A stretch of DNA of 64,000 nucleotides from Azospirillum sp. TSH100 (GTDB lineage Bacteria > Pseudomonadota > Alphaproteobacteria > Azospirillales > Azospirillaceae): the NCBI RefSeq assembly GCF_004923295.1, contig NZ_CP039637.1, forward strand, positions 186,001 through 250,000, written 5' to 3'. Of this stretch, positions 34,477-45,382 are shown piece by piece. The notes under the pieces are model-generated. The model was not told the DNA's origin. It was given only the letters and a program-made list of their open reading frames with translations, and made no database searches. How positions within the stretch are numbered: position 1 is the first letter of the stretch; every line of letters starts with the position of its first letter. The translations under genes were made by a program, and so were the position numbers.

Positions 34477-35577
34477 ATGGATCGCCGTTACGGCATCGCC
34501 CTGGCGATGCTGCTGTCTTCCGCTGCCTTCGTCGCGGCCGTGCCGGCGCAAGCCGACAGCTTCGCTTACGTTTCCAATGCCGCCAGCAACGACATCAGCG
34601 TCTTTCGGCTGGACGGCACGACCGGCACCATGACGCCGATGGGAGCGGTGCCCTTCGTCGGGGTGGACAAGCCCGGCACCTCCACTCCCCTGGCGATCAG
34701 CCCGGACCGGCGCTTCCTCTATGCCGGCGTGCGCTCGCAGCCCTATCAGGTGCAGATTTTCGCTATCGACGCGGCGACCGGAAAGCTGAGCCATCTCGGA
34801 AGCGGTCCCCTGGCCGACAGCATGCCGTACATCGTCCCCGACCGAAGCGGCAAATACCTGCTCAGCGCGTCTTATGGCGGCGACAAGGTGGCGGTGAATC
34901 CGATCGGACCGGACGGCAAGGTGGGACCGCCGCAGCAGGTGGTGGCGACCGGCAAGAACGCCCATTCCATCCAGCTGTCGCCCGATAACCGTTTCGCCTT
35001 CGCCACCAACCTGGGCTCCGACAGGCTGGTGCAGTTCCGTTTCGACGCGGCGACCGGAAGCCTGGGCGAGAACGATCCGCCGTCGGTGGTGTTGCCGCCG
35101 AAATCCGGACCGCGCCACATCGTTTTCCATCCCGACGCCCGGCACCTCTATCTGGTCGACGAGTTGGACGCCGCCGTTGCGGTGTTCGCTTATGATACCA
35201 AGACCGGCACGCTGACGGAAAAACAGCGCCTGCCGTCCCTCCCGGCGGACTTCAAGGGCGAGCCCTGGGGCGCCGACATCCATACGACGCCGGACGGCCG
35301 TTTCCTCTACATCTCCGAACGGCGGACCAACACGATCCGCTCCTTCCGCATCGACCGGGAAAGCGGCCTGCTGACGCCGCTCGGCAGCGTGGCGACCGAG
35401 GAGCAGCCGCGCGGCTTCAACATCGACCCGACCGGCCGTTTTCTGGCGGCGGTGGGGGAGAAGTCCGACAGCATGACGGTCTACCGCATCGACGGCGGCA
35501 GCGGCGTGCTGACCACGCTCGCCCGCTATCCGGCCGGCAAGCAGCCGAACTGGGTGGAGTTCGTCAGCGTGCCGTAA
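34477..35577 (+). CDS. exported lactonase, 6-phosphogluconolactonase-like beta-propeller
   Basis: A 366-residue protein of the seven-bladed propeller lactonase family (Pgl of the YbhE type). It starts with a signal peptide (MDRRYGIALAMLLSSAAFVAAVPAQA), so it acts in the periplasm, unlike cytoplasmic Pgl. Repeating blades are visible in words such as FAYVSNAASNDISVF, DRRFLYAGVRSQPYQV and DGRFLYISERRTN. The ribosome site AGGGAGG precedes the ATG at 34477. Position at the end of the aldarate genes suggests hydrolysis of glucaro- or galactarolactones before uptake; the substrate is inference. A second, in-frame ATG at 34450 lacks a good ribosome site. Confidence 0.82.
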   Translation: MDRRYGIALAMLLSSAAFVAAVPAQADSFAYVSNAASNDISVFRLDGTTGTMTPMGAVPFVGVDKPGTSTPLAISPDRRFLYAGVRSQPYQVQIFAIDAATGKLSHLGSGPLADSMPYIVPDRSGKYLLSASYGGDKVAVNPIGPDGKVGPPQQVVATGKNAHSIQLSPDNRFAFATNLGSDRLVQFRFDAATGSLGENDPPSVVLPPKSGPRHIVFHPDARHLYLVDELDAAVAVFAYDTKTGTLTEKQRLPSLPADFKGEPWGADIHTTPDGRFLYISERRTNTIRSFRIDRESGLLTPLGSVATEEQPRGFNIDPTGRFLAAVGEKSDSMTVYRIDGGSGVLTTLARYPAGKQPNWVEFVSVP

Positions 35578-35592
35578 GGCGCCGACACGGCC

Positions 35593-38500
35593 TCAATGGG
35601 TTCCCGGATTGGCCCGCGCCTTAGCCACCGCAGTGGCGATGTCGGTCCAGGCCGCCTTGTCCGGCGCGAAGCGGCCGCGCAGGTAGGCCAGCAGATCGGC
35701 GACCTGCCTGTCGGACAGGCTGTCGCGGAAGGCCGGCATATAGCCGAGGTCGCGGGTCGCCGGGGTCTGGATGCCATGCAGGATAACGCGGGCGAGGTTG
35801 TCCGGGCTGTCGCTGTGGACGTTGCTGTTCACCGCCATCGACGGGCTGACGCCGAACAGCGTTGGCCCGTTGCCGTCGCTGTGACAGGCTTGGCAGGCAC
35901 CGTTGAAGATGCGCTCTCCATTGGCGGAGTTGACGGGGGCCGGAACGACGGCGGGTGTTTCCACAGCATCGCCGCCGAGCGAGGCGAGATAGGCAGCCAT
36001 CGCCCGCACATCAGCTTCGGGTACGGTTGACAGCTCATGCACCACCGCGGCCATCGGGCCGGCGGCGACGCCGTGGCGCTGGGAGAAGCCGGTGCGCAGA
36101 TAGGTGAACAGATCCTCCTCCGTCCAGGGCTTCGGCGCCTTGGACAGGCCGGTCAGGGCCGGCGCCTCCCAGCCGTCGACGGTGCCGCCGGCCAGGAACG
36201 CCTCGCCCAGCTTCTCCGCCCCCAGTGCGTTGCGCGGGCTGTGGCAGGCGGCGCAGTGGCCGAGCCCGTTGACCAGATAATTGCCGCGGTTCCATTCGGC
36301 ACTCCGCTGCGGGTCCGGCCTGTAGGTCTCGCGGTTGAGGAACAGCGTGTTCCAGCCGGCCATCATCGGGCGCAGGTTGAAGGGGAAGCGCATGGCGTTG
36401 GCCGGCGCCTCGCTGCGCACCGCCGGCTGCGTCATCATGTGGGCGTAGAGCGCCTGCATGTCGTCGCCGGTCATGTTGCGGAAGGCGGTGTAGGGGAAGG
36501 CCGGGTAGAGATGCCGGCCGTCGCGGCCGATCCCCTCGCGCATCGCCCGGTCGAAGGCGGCGAAGGACCAGCTCCCGATCCCGGTTTCCGGGTCCGGCGT
36601 GATGTTGGTGCTGTGGACGGTGCCGAAGGGCGTCTCGAAGGGCCGGCCGCCGGCATTGGTCGCACCATTCTCCGCCGTGTGGCAGACCGCGCAGTCGCCC
36701 AACGCCGCCAGCTGCCGCCCGCGTTCGATGGTTGCCGGCGCCCACAGCCCGGCCGACGGCGGCGACACCGGGGCGATCTCGGCGCGGAAGGGCAGGGCGC
36801 TGCTGGCCATGCCAATCATCACCCCGCATAAGCCGGTCAGCGAGGCGCCGAGCCACGCCTTCCAGCCGCGCCTGCGCGGCTTGGCGGCTTCGGGCGGGGC
36901 GGGTGGCACCGGTTCGGATGGGCTGTTCAGCGCCTCGCGCACCCGCTCCGCGGTGATCGGCAGTTCGCGGAAGCGGATGCCGGTGGCGTCGAAGATGGCG
37001 TTGGCGATGGCCGCGGCACTGGGAACCGAGGCGGACTCGCCCGATCCCAACGGTGGCTCGGTCTCGCGCGGCATCATCAGCACGTCGATGTCCGGCACCT
37101 CGGGAAAGGTCATGATCGGGTAGCCGCCCCATTCCCTGGCGGCGACCACCGAGTCCTCGAACTCCACCTGTTCCTTCAGCACGCGGCTGGCCGACTGGAT
37201 GACGTTGCCGTGGATCTGGTGGCGCACGCCGTCGGGGTTGATCATCTGGCCGGCATCATGGCCGACGACCACGCGGGTCACTGCGATCTCGCCGGTCCTG
37301 CGGTCGACCGCCACGTCGGCGACCCAGGCGGCCCAGGCGGCGCCGAAGCCGGGGAACTTGCTGTGGATGTAGCGGGCATAGGCGAAGCCGCGGCCGCGCA
37401 GCATGTCGCCCTCCGGCGGGGTCTGTTGCGGGGCGGTGCGCGGCTGCCAGCCGGCGCGGCCGGCAACGGCGCGGATCAGGTCGGCGGCGCGTTCGTCCTC
37501 GCGCAGGTGGCGCAGGCGGAATTCCACCGGATCGACCCCGGCGGCGAAGGCCAGCTCGTCGATGTAGCTGTCATGGGCGAAGCTGTTGGGCATCGCCGAT
37601 ACCCCGCGCATCCAGGAGGCGCGGACGATGGGGGCCATGTCGTTGATGACCACCCGCATGTTCTCGTAGTCGTAGGGCGGGATCGAGGTGCGGTCGCCCA
37701 TCTCGAAGACGGCGGCCACCGGATCGACCCGTCCGGTCAGCAGCAGAGCCAGCGTCGGCGCGCCGTTCGACGGGTAGCTGGTGGCGAAATCGTAGGCGAC
37801 GATTCCGCCGTCGGCATCGATGCCGCCATCGACCTCCATCAACTGGGCGGTGCCCTTCGGCTCCCACAGATGCTCCTGCTCGCGGGTCAGCTGGACGCGC
37901 ACCGGGCGACCGACCGCCTGCGACAGCAGCAGCGCATCCGCCGCCACGTCGTCGGCGCAGTTGCGGCCGTAGCAGCCGGCGGCCTCCATCCGCACCACGT
38001 CGATCCGCTCCTCCGACCACTCCAGCAGCCAGGCGAGGTCGGCGCGCAGCAGATGCGGGTTCTGGGTGCCGGACCAGACCGTCGCCCGGTCCGCCTTGCA
38101 ATCGGCCACCGCGCAGGACGGTCCGATGGAGCCGTGAATCTGGTAGGGCCAGACATAGGTCCGCGTCATCCGCTGGTCGGCGGCGGCAAGCGCGGCATCG
38201 ACGTCGCCCTTGTCCAGCACCTTGCGCGGCGTGCTGGGATTCTCGCGCAGGGCCTGGGCGAGGTTCGACAGGTCGGGCAGCTTGCGGGTCCAGGGCCTCC
38301 AGGTGACCTTCAGCGCGCGGGCCGCCTTGATCGCCTGTTCCTCGCGCTCCGCCACCACGCCGACGAAGTCGCGCACCACCACCACCCTGACGATGCCGGG
38401 GATGTGGGCGATGGAGCCTTCATCGACGCTCTCCAGGCTGTTGCCGACGAATTCGCCGCTGTCGATGCCGGCATAGGGCGGGCGCACCACCCGGCCATGC

Positions 38501-39180
38501 AGCATCCCCGGCAGCCGCAGATCATGCACATAGGAGAACTCGCCGGTCGCCTTGGCCGGGATGTCGACACGCGGCGCGCCCTTGCCGACCAGCCTGTATT
38601 GCTCGCGCGGCTTCAGCGGGGCGTCGCCGCTGATGCGCAGTTCCACCCGCCCGCCCCGCACCAGTTCTCCGTAGGAGATGCGGCGGTTGCCGTCGCCAGC
38701 GATCACAACCCCTTCTTCAACGCGCAACTCTCCCGCCGGCACGCCGAACAGGGAAGCGGCGCGGTCCAGCAGCCAACGGCGCGCCTCCGCCGCAGCGTTG
38801 CGCAGGGGAACGGCGGAGATCTGGATGGTGGCACTGGCGATGGTGGCGCCCTGGTTGGGGCTGCTGCCGGTATCGCCCAGCACCATGCGAAGCTGGTCCA
38901 TGCGCAGGTCCAGCTCCTCGGCGACGATCTGGGTCAGCGCCGTCCGGATGCCGGTGCCGAGATCGACATGGCCGTTGAAGGCGAAGACCTGCCCGTCGTC
39001 GCGCACTGCCAGGAACAGCGCGGTTTCCGGCGGCTTCGGCGTGGCTGTTGCCCCCTTAGCGACCGGGCCGGAGGGCGGCTGGATCTCGTCAACGATCAGC
39101 AGGACGCCGGTCGCCGCCATCAGTTCCGCACGGGTCGGCATCGGCGGGGACTGAGGGGCGGGCGTCGGGTTGATCGTCAT
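35593..39180 (-). CDS. nicB: nicotinate dehydrogenase subunit NicB: molybdopterin domain fused to three cytochrome c domains
   Basis: An 1195-residue protein. The first 740 residues are the xanthine-oxidase-type molybdopterin-binding region (FNGHVDLGTGIRTALTQI near 65, IHGSIGPSCAVAD, AAGCYGRNCADD, and the late LGSGESASVPSAAAIANAI). A Pro-rich linker and a membrane helix (about 770-793) follow, then three class I haem motifs: CAVCH at 830, CAACH at 976 and CQACH at 1096. This is the architecture of Pseudomonas putida NicB, which hydroxylates nicotinate at C6 with NicA and passes electrons to the respiratory chain. As written it overlaps nicA by 92 bases, which is odd; see the nicA entry. The start at 39180 is the first ATG after the expected nicA end. 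Confidence 0.93.
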   Translation of the reverse strand: MTINPTPAPQSPPMPTRAELMAATGVLLIVDEIQPPSGPVAKGATATPKPPETALFLAVRDDGQVFAFNGHVDLGTGIRTALTQIVAEELDLRMDQLRMVLGDTGSSPNQGATIASATIQISAVPLRNAAAEARRWLLDRAASLFGVPAGELRVEEGVVIAGDGNRRISYGELVRGGRVELRISGDAPLKPREQYRLVGKGAPRVDIPAKATGEFSYVHDLRLPGMLHGRVVRPPYAGIDSGEFVGNSLESVDEGSIAHIPGIVRVVVVRDFVGVVAEREEQAIKAARALKVTWRPWTRKLPDLSNLAQALRENPSTPRKVLDKGDVDAALAAADQRMTRTYVWPYQIHGSIGPSCAVADCKADRATVWSGTQNPHLLRADLAWLLEWSEERIDVVRMEAAGCYGRNCADDVAADALLLSQAVGRPVRVQLTREQEHLWEPKGTAQLMEVDGGIDADGGIVAYDFATSYPSNGAPTLALLLTGRVDPVAAVFEMGDRTSIPPYDYENMRVVINDMAPIVRASWMRGVSAMPNSFAHDSYIDELAFAAGVDPVEFRLRHLREDERAADLIRAVAGRAGWQPRTAPQQTPPEGDMLRGRGFAYARYIHSKFPGFGAAWAAWVADVAVDRRTGEIAVTRVVVGHDAGQMINPDGVRHQIHGNVIQSASRVLKEQVEFEDSVVAAREWGGYPIMTFPEVPDIDVLMMPRETEPPLGSGESASVPSAAAIANAIFDATGIRFRELPITAERVREALNSPSEPVPPAPPEAAKPRRRGWKAWLGASLTGLCGVMIGMASSALPFRAEIAPVSPPSAGLWAPATIERGRQLAALGDCAVCHTAENGATNAGGRPFETPFGTVHSTNITPDPETGIGSWSFAAFDRAMREGIGRDGRHLYPAFPYTAFRNMTGDDMQALYAHMMTQPAVRSEAPANAMRFPFNLRPMMAGWNTLFLNRETYRPDPQRSAEWNRGNYLVNGLGHCAACHSPRNALGAEKLGEAFLAGGTVDGWEAPALTGLSKAPKPWTEEDLFTYLRTGFSQRHGVAAGPMAAVVHELSTVPEADVRAMAAYLASLGGDAVETPAVVPAPVNSANGERIFNGACQACHSDGNGPTLFGVSPSMAVNSNVHSDSPDNLARVILHGIQTPATRDLGYMPAFRDSLSDRQVADLLAYLRGRFAPDKAAWTDIATAVAKARANPGTH

Positions 39181-39661
39181 GATGTGCTCCGGGGGAGGAG
39201 AGAAGCCGCGCAGCCCGCATGACGGCGCGCAGGATTTCGACATGGGTGCCGCAGCGGCACAGGTTGCCGGACAGGGCGCGGCGCACCTCGTCCATGGTCG
39301 GGGCCGGGTTGCGGTCGAGCAGCGCCTTGGCGGTCATGATCATGCCGTTCATGCAATAGCCGCACTGGGCGGCCTGCTCGTCGATGAAGGCCTGCTGGAC
39401 CGGATGGGGCGCGCCGCTGTTGCCCAGCCCTTCCAGCGTCACCACCTCGCGCCCTTCCGCGCCCGCCAGCGGGATGACACAGGACCGCGCGGCGACGCCG
39501 TCGAGGATGATTGTGCAGGCCCCGCATTCGCCGAGCCCGCAGCCGTATTTCGGCCCGTTCAGGGCCAGATCGTTGCGCAGGATGTAGAGCAGCGGCGTGT
39601 CGGCCATCGCCGTCACCGAAACGGCATGGCCATTCACCCGCAGCGCGATGGTCTTTTCCAT
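39089..39661 (-). CDS. nicA: nicotinate dehydrogenase subunit NicA (2Fe-2S protein), probably frameshifted near its end
   Basis: The small subunit with two 2Fe-2S clusters: a plant-ferredoxin type (GPKYGCGLGECGACTII near residues 38-54, CVIPL) and the all-helical type (AQCGYCMNGMIMTAK near 98, LCRCGTHVEILRAV near 138). The family usually ends about ten residues after RAVMRAA (157 in P. putida), but here the frame runs to 190 residues with an unrelated tail inside nicB. One more C in the run of five at 39191-39195 would end the protein at a TGA that overlaps the nicB ATG as ATGA, like other junctions here. So the true gene is probably about 161 residues. The ATG at 39661 gives the normal family start. 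Confidence 0.92.
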   Translation of the reverse strand: MEKTIALRVNGHAVSVTAMADTPLLYILRNDLALNGPKYGCGLGECGACTIILDGVAARSCVIPLAGAEGREVVTLEGLGNSGAPHPVQQAFIDEQAAQCGYCMNGMIMTAKALLDRNPAPTMDEVRRALSGNLCRCGTHVEILRAVMRAARLLSSPGAHHDDQPDARPSVPADADPCGTDGGDRRPADR

Positions 39662-39732
39662 AAGGCGTCCATCCGGTGCGATCACGCCCGTAGTCTCCTT
39701 GGGGATCCGACGGGGGCAGGGGGGACGGGAGG

Positions 39733-40227
39733 TTACTCGTCCCCGCCCTGCGCGATCATCTTTTGCAGGACATGGGTCACCGCCAGCCGTTCCGCCGGGT
39801 TCAGCTGTCCCATGGTCAGCTCGCTGATCCGCCGCGCACAGGGCACCATGTCGTCCAGCAACTGCCGGCCCTCGCCGGTCAGGCAGTTGATGACCTTGCG
39901 CCGGTCCTGCGGGTCGGAGGTCTGGTGGATCAGCCCGCGCGCCTTCAGCCGCTCGACGATGCCGCGGATCGTCGCCTGGTCGATGGCGGTGGACTTCACC
40001 AGCTCGATCAGCGAACTCGGCCCGTTGTCGCGGATGGCGCAGAGCGTGACGAACTGCACCGAGGTCAGCTGCGGGTCGCAGGCATTGCGCTGGAAGATGG
40101 CGAGGTGCCGCTGATAGGCCCGCCGCAGCAGATGGCCGATCTGGTCGGAAAAGACGTACTCGGCGTCTCCGGGGCCAGCTTCGGGGCCGTCTTCAGGCTG
40201 CAGGTCTTGGGACATCGGGGACAACAT
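39733..40227 (-). CDS. nicR: MarR-family repressor of the nicotinate genes (NicR)
   Basis: A 164-residue winged-helix regulator. The DNA-binding part is LTSVQFVTLCAIRDNGPSS, then STAIDQATIRGIVERLKARG, with the wing DPQDRRKVINCLT near residue 110. NicR of P. putida, a MarR protein that responds to 6-hydroxynicotinate, sits in the same cluster, which supports the name. It lies between nicX and nicA in the same direction, so it is transcribed with the genes it is expected to repress. Starts at 40227 and 40215 are both possible. Confidence 0.85.
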   Translation of the reverse strand: MLSPMSQDLQPEDGPEAGPGDAEYVFSDQIGHLLRRAYQRHLAIFQRNACDPQLTSVQFVTLCAIRDNGPSSLIELVKSTAIDQATIRGIVERLKARGLIHQTSDPQDRRKVINCLTGEGRQLLDDMVPCARRISELTMGQLNPAERLAVTHVLQKMIAQGGDE

Positions 40228-40322
40228 GCGGTGGACCGGGAGGGTGGCGAACGATAGCAGCGGTGGCGGGGGCAGGGAAGGGCGACGGGGTGCCCCCGCT
40301 GTGCCGCCGGTCATGCCCCCTC

Positions 40323-41372
40323 TCATGCCTTCGACGCTTCCGGCGCCACCACGTCGCCAGCGAGCACCACTGGTTCGCCGTCCAGCAGGACATCGCAACC
40401 GCGAAGCGGGATGTCCATGTGGCACGGGGTCTTGCGGCTGCCGCCGACCTCGGTGTTCGGGCCGGTGGAGAACAGGAAGTTGCCGTAGAAGGCGCGGGCG
40501 TCCATGCACATGCCGTCATTCTTGTCGTGCAGCCCCATCGCCGTCCATTGCGCCCGCGGTTGCAGGCCCCAGCCGATGTGGGAGATGCCGTAGACCTCAG
40601 GATCCTTGAAATAGGCCATGTAGTCGCGCAGGTACTCCGCCTCGAACCCGCCATGGATGCGGCGGATGAAGCCCTCCTCGATCTCCAGCGTCACCGTCTC
40701 GCGCACATAGGTCTTGAAGGGCAGCAGGATGTCGCCGACGTCGAGCACCAGCGTGCCTTCGGCGCTGCCCTCGTCCGGCCAGGAGAACAGGAAGCCGCTC
40801 GGCCAATGGTCCCAGCGGCCGGGCTCGTCGGCGAAGCCGTATTCCGTCACCGTCGGATACTGGCCGAGAATGGCGCGGAAATCGCTGCCGGCCTTCGACG
40901 TCACGGCGATGGAGCGGGCCCGCTTCAGCCGCTCCGCCGCAGCGTTGACGCGGATTTTGTCCTCTTCGGTCGGCAGGATGCGGGCCAGCACCTCCGGCGG
41001 CTCCACCGCCAGCAGGATACGGGTGCCGGTCTTCAGGATCTGCTCCTGCTCCGGCGAATGCAGCAGCATCATGGTGTCGACGATCAGGTCGGCCGCCTCC
41101 AGCGCGCGCTGGGCGGCGAGGTTGCCGGTCAGGGGCGTGTCACCGCAATAGGCGGTCATGTCCATGCCCATGGCGCGCGGGTGGTTGAAGGCCGGCAGTT
41201 CGACCCCGTACACGCTGGCCCCCAGGTGCTGGGCCGCGTCCATCGCCGCCCGCACGATGCGCGGGTTGGAATAGTCGCTCTTAAGCACAGCGACGCTCTG
41301 GGTCTTGTCCACCTTGGACAGGGTCAGAACCCGCTCGAACATCTGCGTCAGCTCGCGATCGCTCACCGGCAT
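40323..41372 (-). CDS. nicX: 2,5-dihydroxypyridine 5,6-dioxygenase NicX
   Basis: A 349-residue, ferrous-iron extradiol-like ring-cleaving enzyme that turns 2,5-dihydroxypyridine into N-formylmaleamate. The iron ligands known for NicX (two His and one Asp) are visible in GISHIGWG near residue 263 and CHMDIPL near 315. Length and wording match the NicX family, which is related to leucine aminopeptidase M29 folds and not to classic dioxygenases. It is the first gene of the minus-strand nic operon, 95 bases before nicR, and is divergent from nicC across a 468-base regulatory region. Confidence 0.95.
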   Translation of the reverse strand: MPVSDRELTQMFERVLTLSKVDKTQSVAVLKSDYSNPRIVRAAMDAAQHLGASVYGVELPAFNHPRAMGMDMTAYCGDTPLTGNLAAQRALEAADLIVDTMMLLHSPEQEQILKTGTRILLAVEPPEVLARILPTEEDKIRVNAAAERLKRARSIAVTSKAGSDFRAILGQYPTVTEYGFADEPGRWDHWPSGFLFSWPDEGSAEGTLVLDVGDILLPFKTYVRETVTLEIEEGFIRRIHGGFEAEYLRDYMAYFKDPEVYGISHIGWGLQPRAQWTAMGLHDKNDGMCMDARAFYGNFLFSTGPNTEVGGSRKTPCHMDIPLRGCDVLLDGEPVVLAGDVVAPEASKA

Positions 41373-41472
41373 CTCATCTCTCCCAACCTTGGTGGCCGCG
41401 GCCGCGCCCTGCGCGATCCGGGCCGTGTTTCCGGGTGGACATCCGCCGTCGGCAGTGGCGGACTGACCAACA

Positions 41473-43825
<2,353 letters not shown>

Positions 43826-43843
43826 TCCATAGGAACGACACCC

Positions 43844-44596
43844 ATGTCTTCGCTGTACCGCATCGGCCAGATCGTCCCGAGTTCCAACGTCACCATGGAA
43901 ACGGAAATCCCGGCTATGCTGACCGCGCGTCAGGCGATCCGCCCGGAACGCTTCACCTTCCATTCCGCCCGCATGCGGATGAAGACGGTGAAGAAGGAGG
44001 AGCTGGCGGCGATGGACGCCGAATCCGACCGCTGCGCCGTCGAGCTGTCGGACGCCCGCGTCGATGTGCTGGGCTATGCCTGCCTCGTCGCCATCATGTC
44101 GATGGGGCTCGGCTACCACCGCGATTCCGAAGCCCGCCTTGCCCGCAAGACGCTGGAGAACGAGGCTCCCGCCCCGGTGGTCACCAGCGCCGGCGCTCTG
44201 GTCGACGGGCTGAAGGTGATGGGCGCCAAGCGCATTGCCATTGTCGCCCCCTACATGCGCCCGCTGACCGAGCTGGTGGTCGACTACATCCGCGCCGAAG
44301 GCTTCGAGGTGCAGGACTGGCGCGCGCTGGAGATCCCCGACAACCTCGACGTCGCCCGCCACGATCCCAACAACCTGCCGGACATCGTGCGCGGCATGAA
44401 CCTGGAGGGCGTGGACGTCGTCGTCCTGTCCGCCTGCGTGCAGATGCCGTCGCTGCCGGTGGTGCCGCGGGTGGAGGCGGAGACCGGCAAGCCGGTGCTG
44501 ACCGCCGCCATCGCCACGACCTACGCCATGCTGAAGGCGCTGAAGCTGGAGCCGATCGTGCCCGGCGCCGGTGCCCTGCTGTCCGGCGCCTACTGA
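43844..44596 (+). CDS. nicE: maleate isomerase NicE
   Basis: A 250-residue Asp/Glu racemase-fold enzyme that turns maleate into fumarate. The two catalytic cysteines are visible in LGYACLVAIMSMG near residue 82 and VVLSACVQMPSLP near residue 200; PSSNVTMETEIP near residue 12 is the substrate-carboxylate loop. It completes the route from nicotinate to a citric-acid-cycle compound. The gene precedes nicF by 12 bases. No cofactor is required by this family. Confidence 0.94.
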   Translation: MSSLYRIGQIVPSSNVTMETEIPAMLTARQAIRPERFTFHSARMRMKTVKKEELAAMDAESDRCAVELSDARVDVLGYACLVAIMSMGLGYHRDSEARLARKTLENEAPAPVVTSAGALVDGLKVMGAKRIAIVAPYMRPLTELVVDYIRAEGFEVQDWRALEIPDNLDVARHDPNNLPDIVRGMNLEGVDVVVLSACVQMPSLPVVPRVEAETGKPVLTAAIATTYAMLKALKLEPIVPGAGALLSGAY

Positions 44597-44608
44597 GGAG
44601 TGATCCGC

Positions 44609-45250
44609 ATGACCGACGGGCAAAGCGCATCCGACAATTACAAGGGCGTCTGGGGCAACCGGATCGGCTTCGGCCAGCGGCCGGCCCTGCTGGTGATCGA
44701 CTTCATGCGGGGCTACACCACCGAAGGCGCGCCGCTCTACGCCCCCGGCGTGGTGCGCGCGGTGGCGGAGACGGTGGAGTTGCTGGACGCCGCCCGCAAG
44801 GCCGGCATTCCGGTCGTCCACACCAACATCCGCTACCATCCCGGCCATTTCGCCGATGGCGGCATGTGGGTGCGCAAGGCCCCGGTGATGAAGGACATGG
44901 TGGAGGGCAACCCGCTCGCCGCCTTCTGTCCGGAGGTCGTGCCGCTGACGGGCGAGGTGGTGATCTCCAAGCAATATGCCAGCGCCTTCTTCGGCACCAG
45001 CCTCGCGCCCATGCTGCATGCCATGGGGGTGGATACGGTGGTGCTGGCCGGCTGCTCGACCAGCGGCTGCATCCGGGCCAGCGCGGTGGACGCGGTCCAG
45101 CATGGTTTCCGCACCATCGTCGTGCGCGACTGCGTCGGCGACCGCCATGACGGCCCGCATGAGGCCAACCTGTTCGACATCGACAGCAAATACGGCGACG
45201 TGGTGAGCAAGCAGGAGGCGCTCGCGCAGTTCGCTGAAAAGGTCGCTTAA
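44609..45250 (+). CDS. nicF: maleamate amidohydrolase NicF
   Basis: A 213-residue isochorismatase-like cysteine hydrolase. The triad is visible: aspartate in LLVIDFMRGYTT, lysine in MWVRKAPVMKD and cysteine in LAGCSTSGCIRAS near residue 150; cis-peptide wording around the cysteine is normal for the family. It converts maleamate to maleate and ammonia, the step before NicE. The ATG at 44609 has GAGGAG nine bases upstream, whereas a GTG at 44600 lies on top of that site. Confidence 0.94.
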   Translation: MTDGQSASDNYKGVWGNRIGFGQRPALLVIDFMRGYTTEGAPLYAPGVVRAVAETVELLDAARKAGIPVVHTNIRYHPGHFADGGMWVRKAPVMKDMVEGNPLAAFCPEVVPLTGEVVISKQYASAFFGTSLAPMLHAMGVDTVVLAGCSTSGCIRASAVDAVQHGFRTIVVRDCVGDRHDGPHEANLFDIDSKYGDVVSKQEALAQFAEKVA

Positions 45251-45382
45251 AGCGGCCTGCTGTATCAGGACCAACAAAAAACAAAACTGGGGCCAACACC
45301 CGGTGCTGCACCCGAGACAGGCGGCGCCGGCATGAGAAACGGGACGGGTTCACAACGCGATCAGCGTAAGGAGACAGACGAC

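Noticed and set aside
32851-35283. An 810-residue minus-strand frame
   Set aside because: It is antisense to garD and the lactonase, low in hydrophobic residues, and without any motif.
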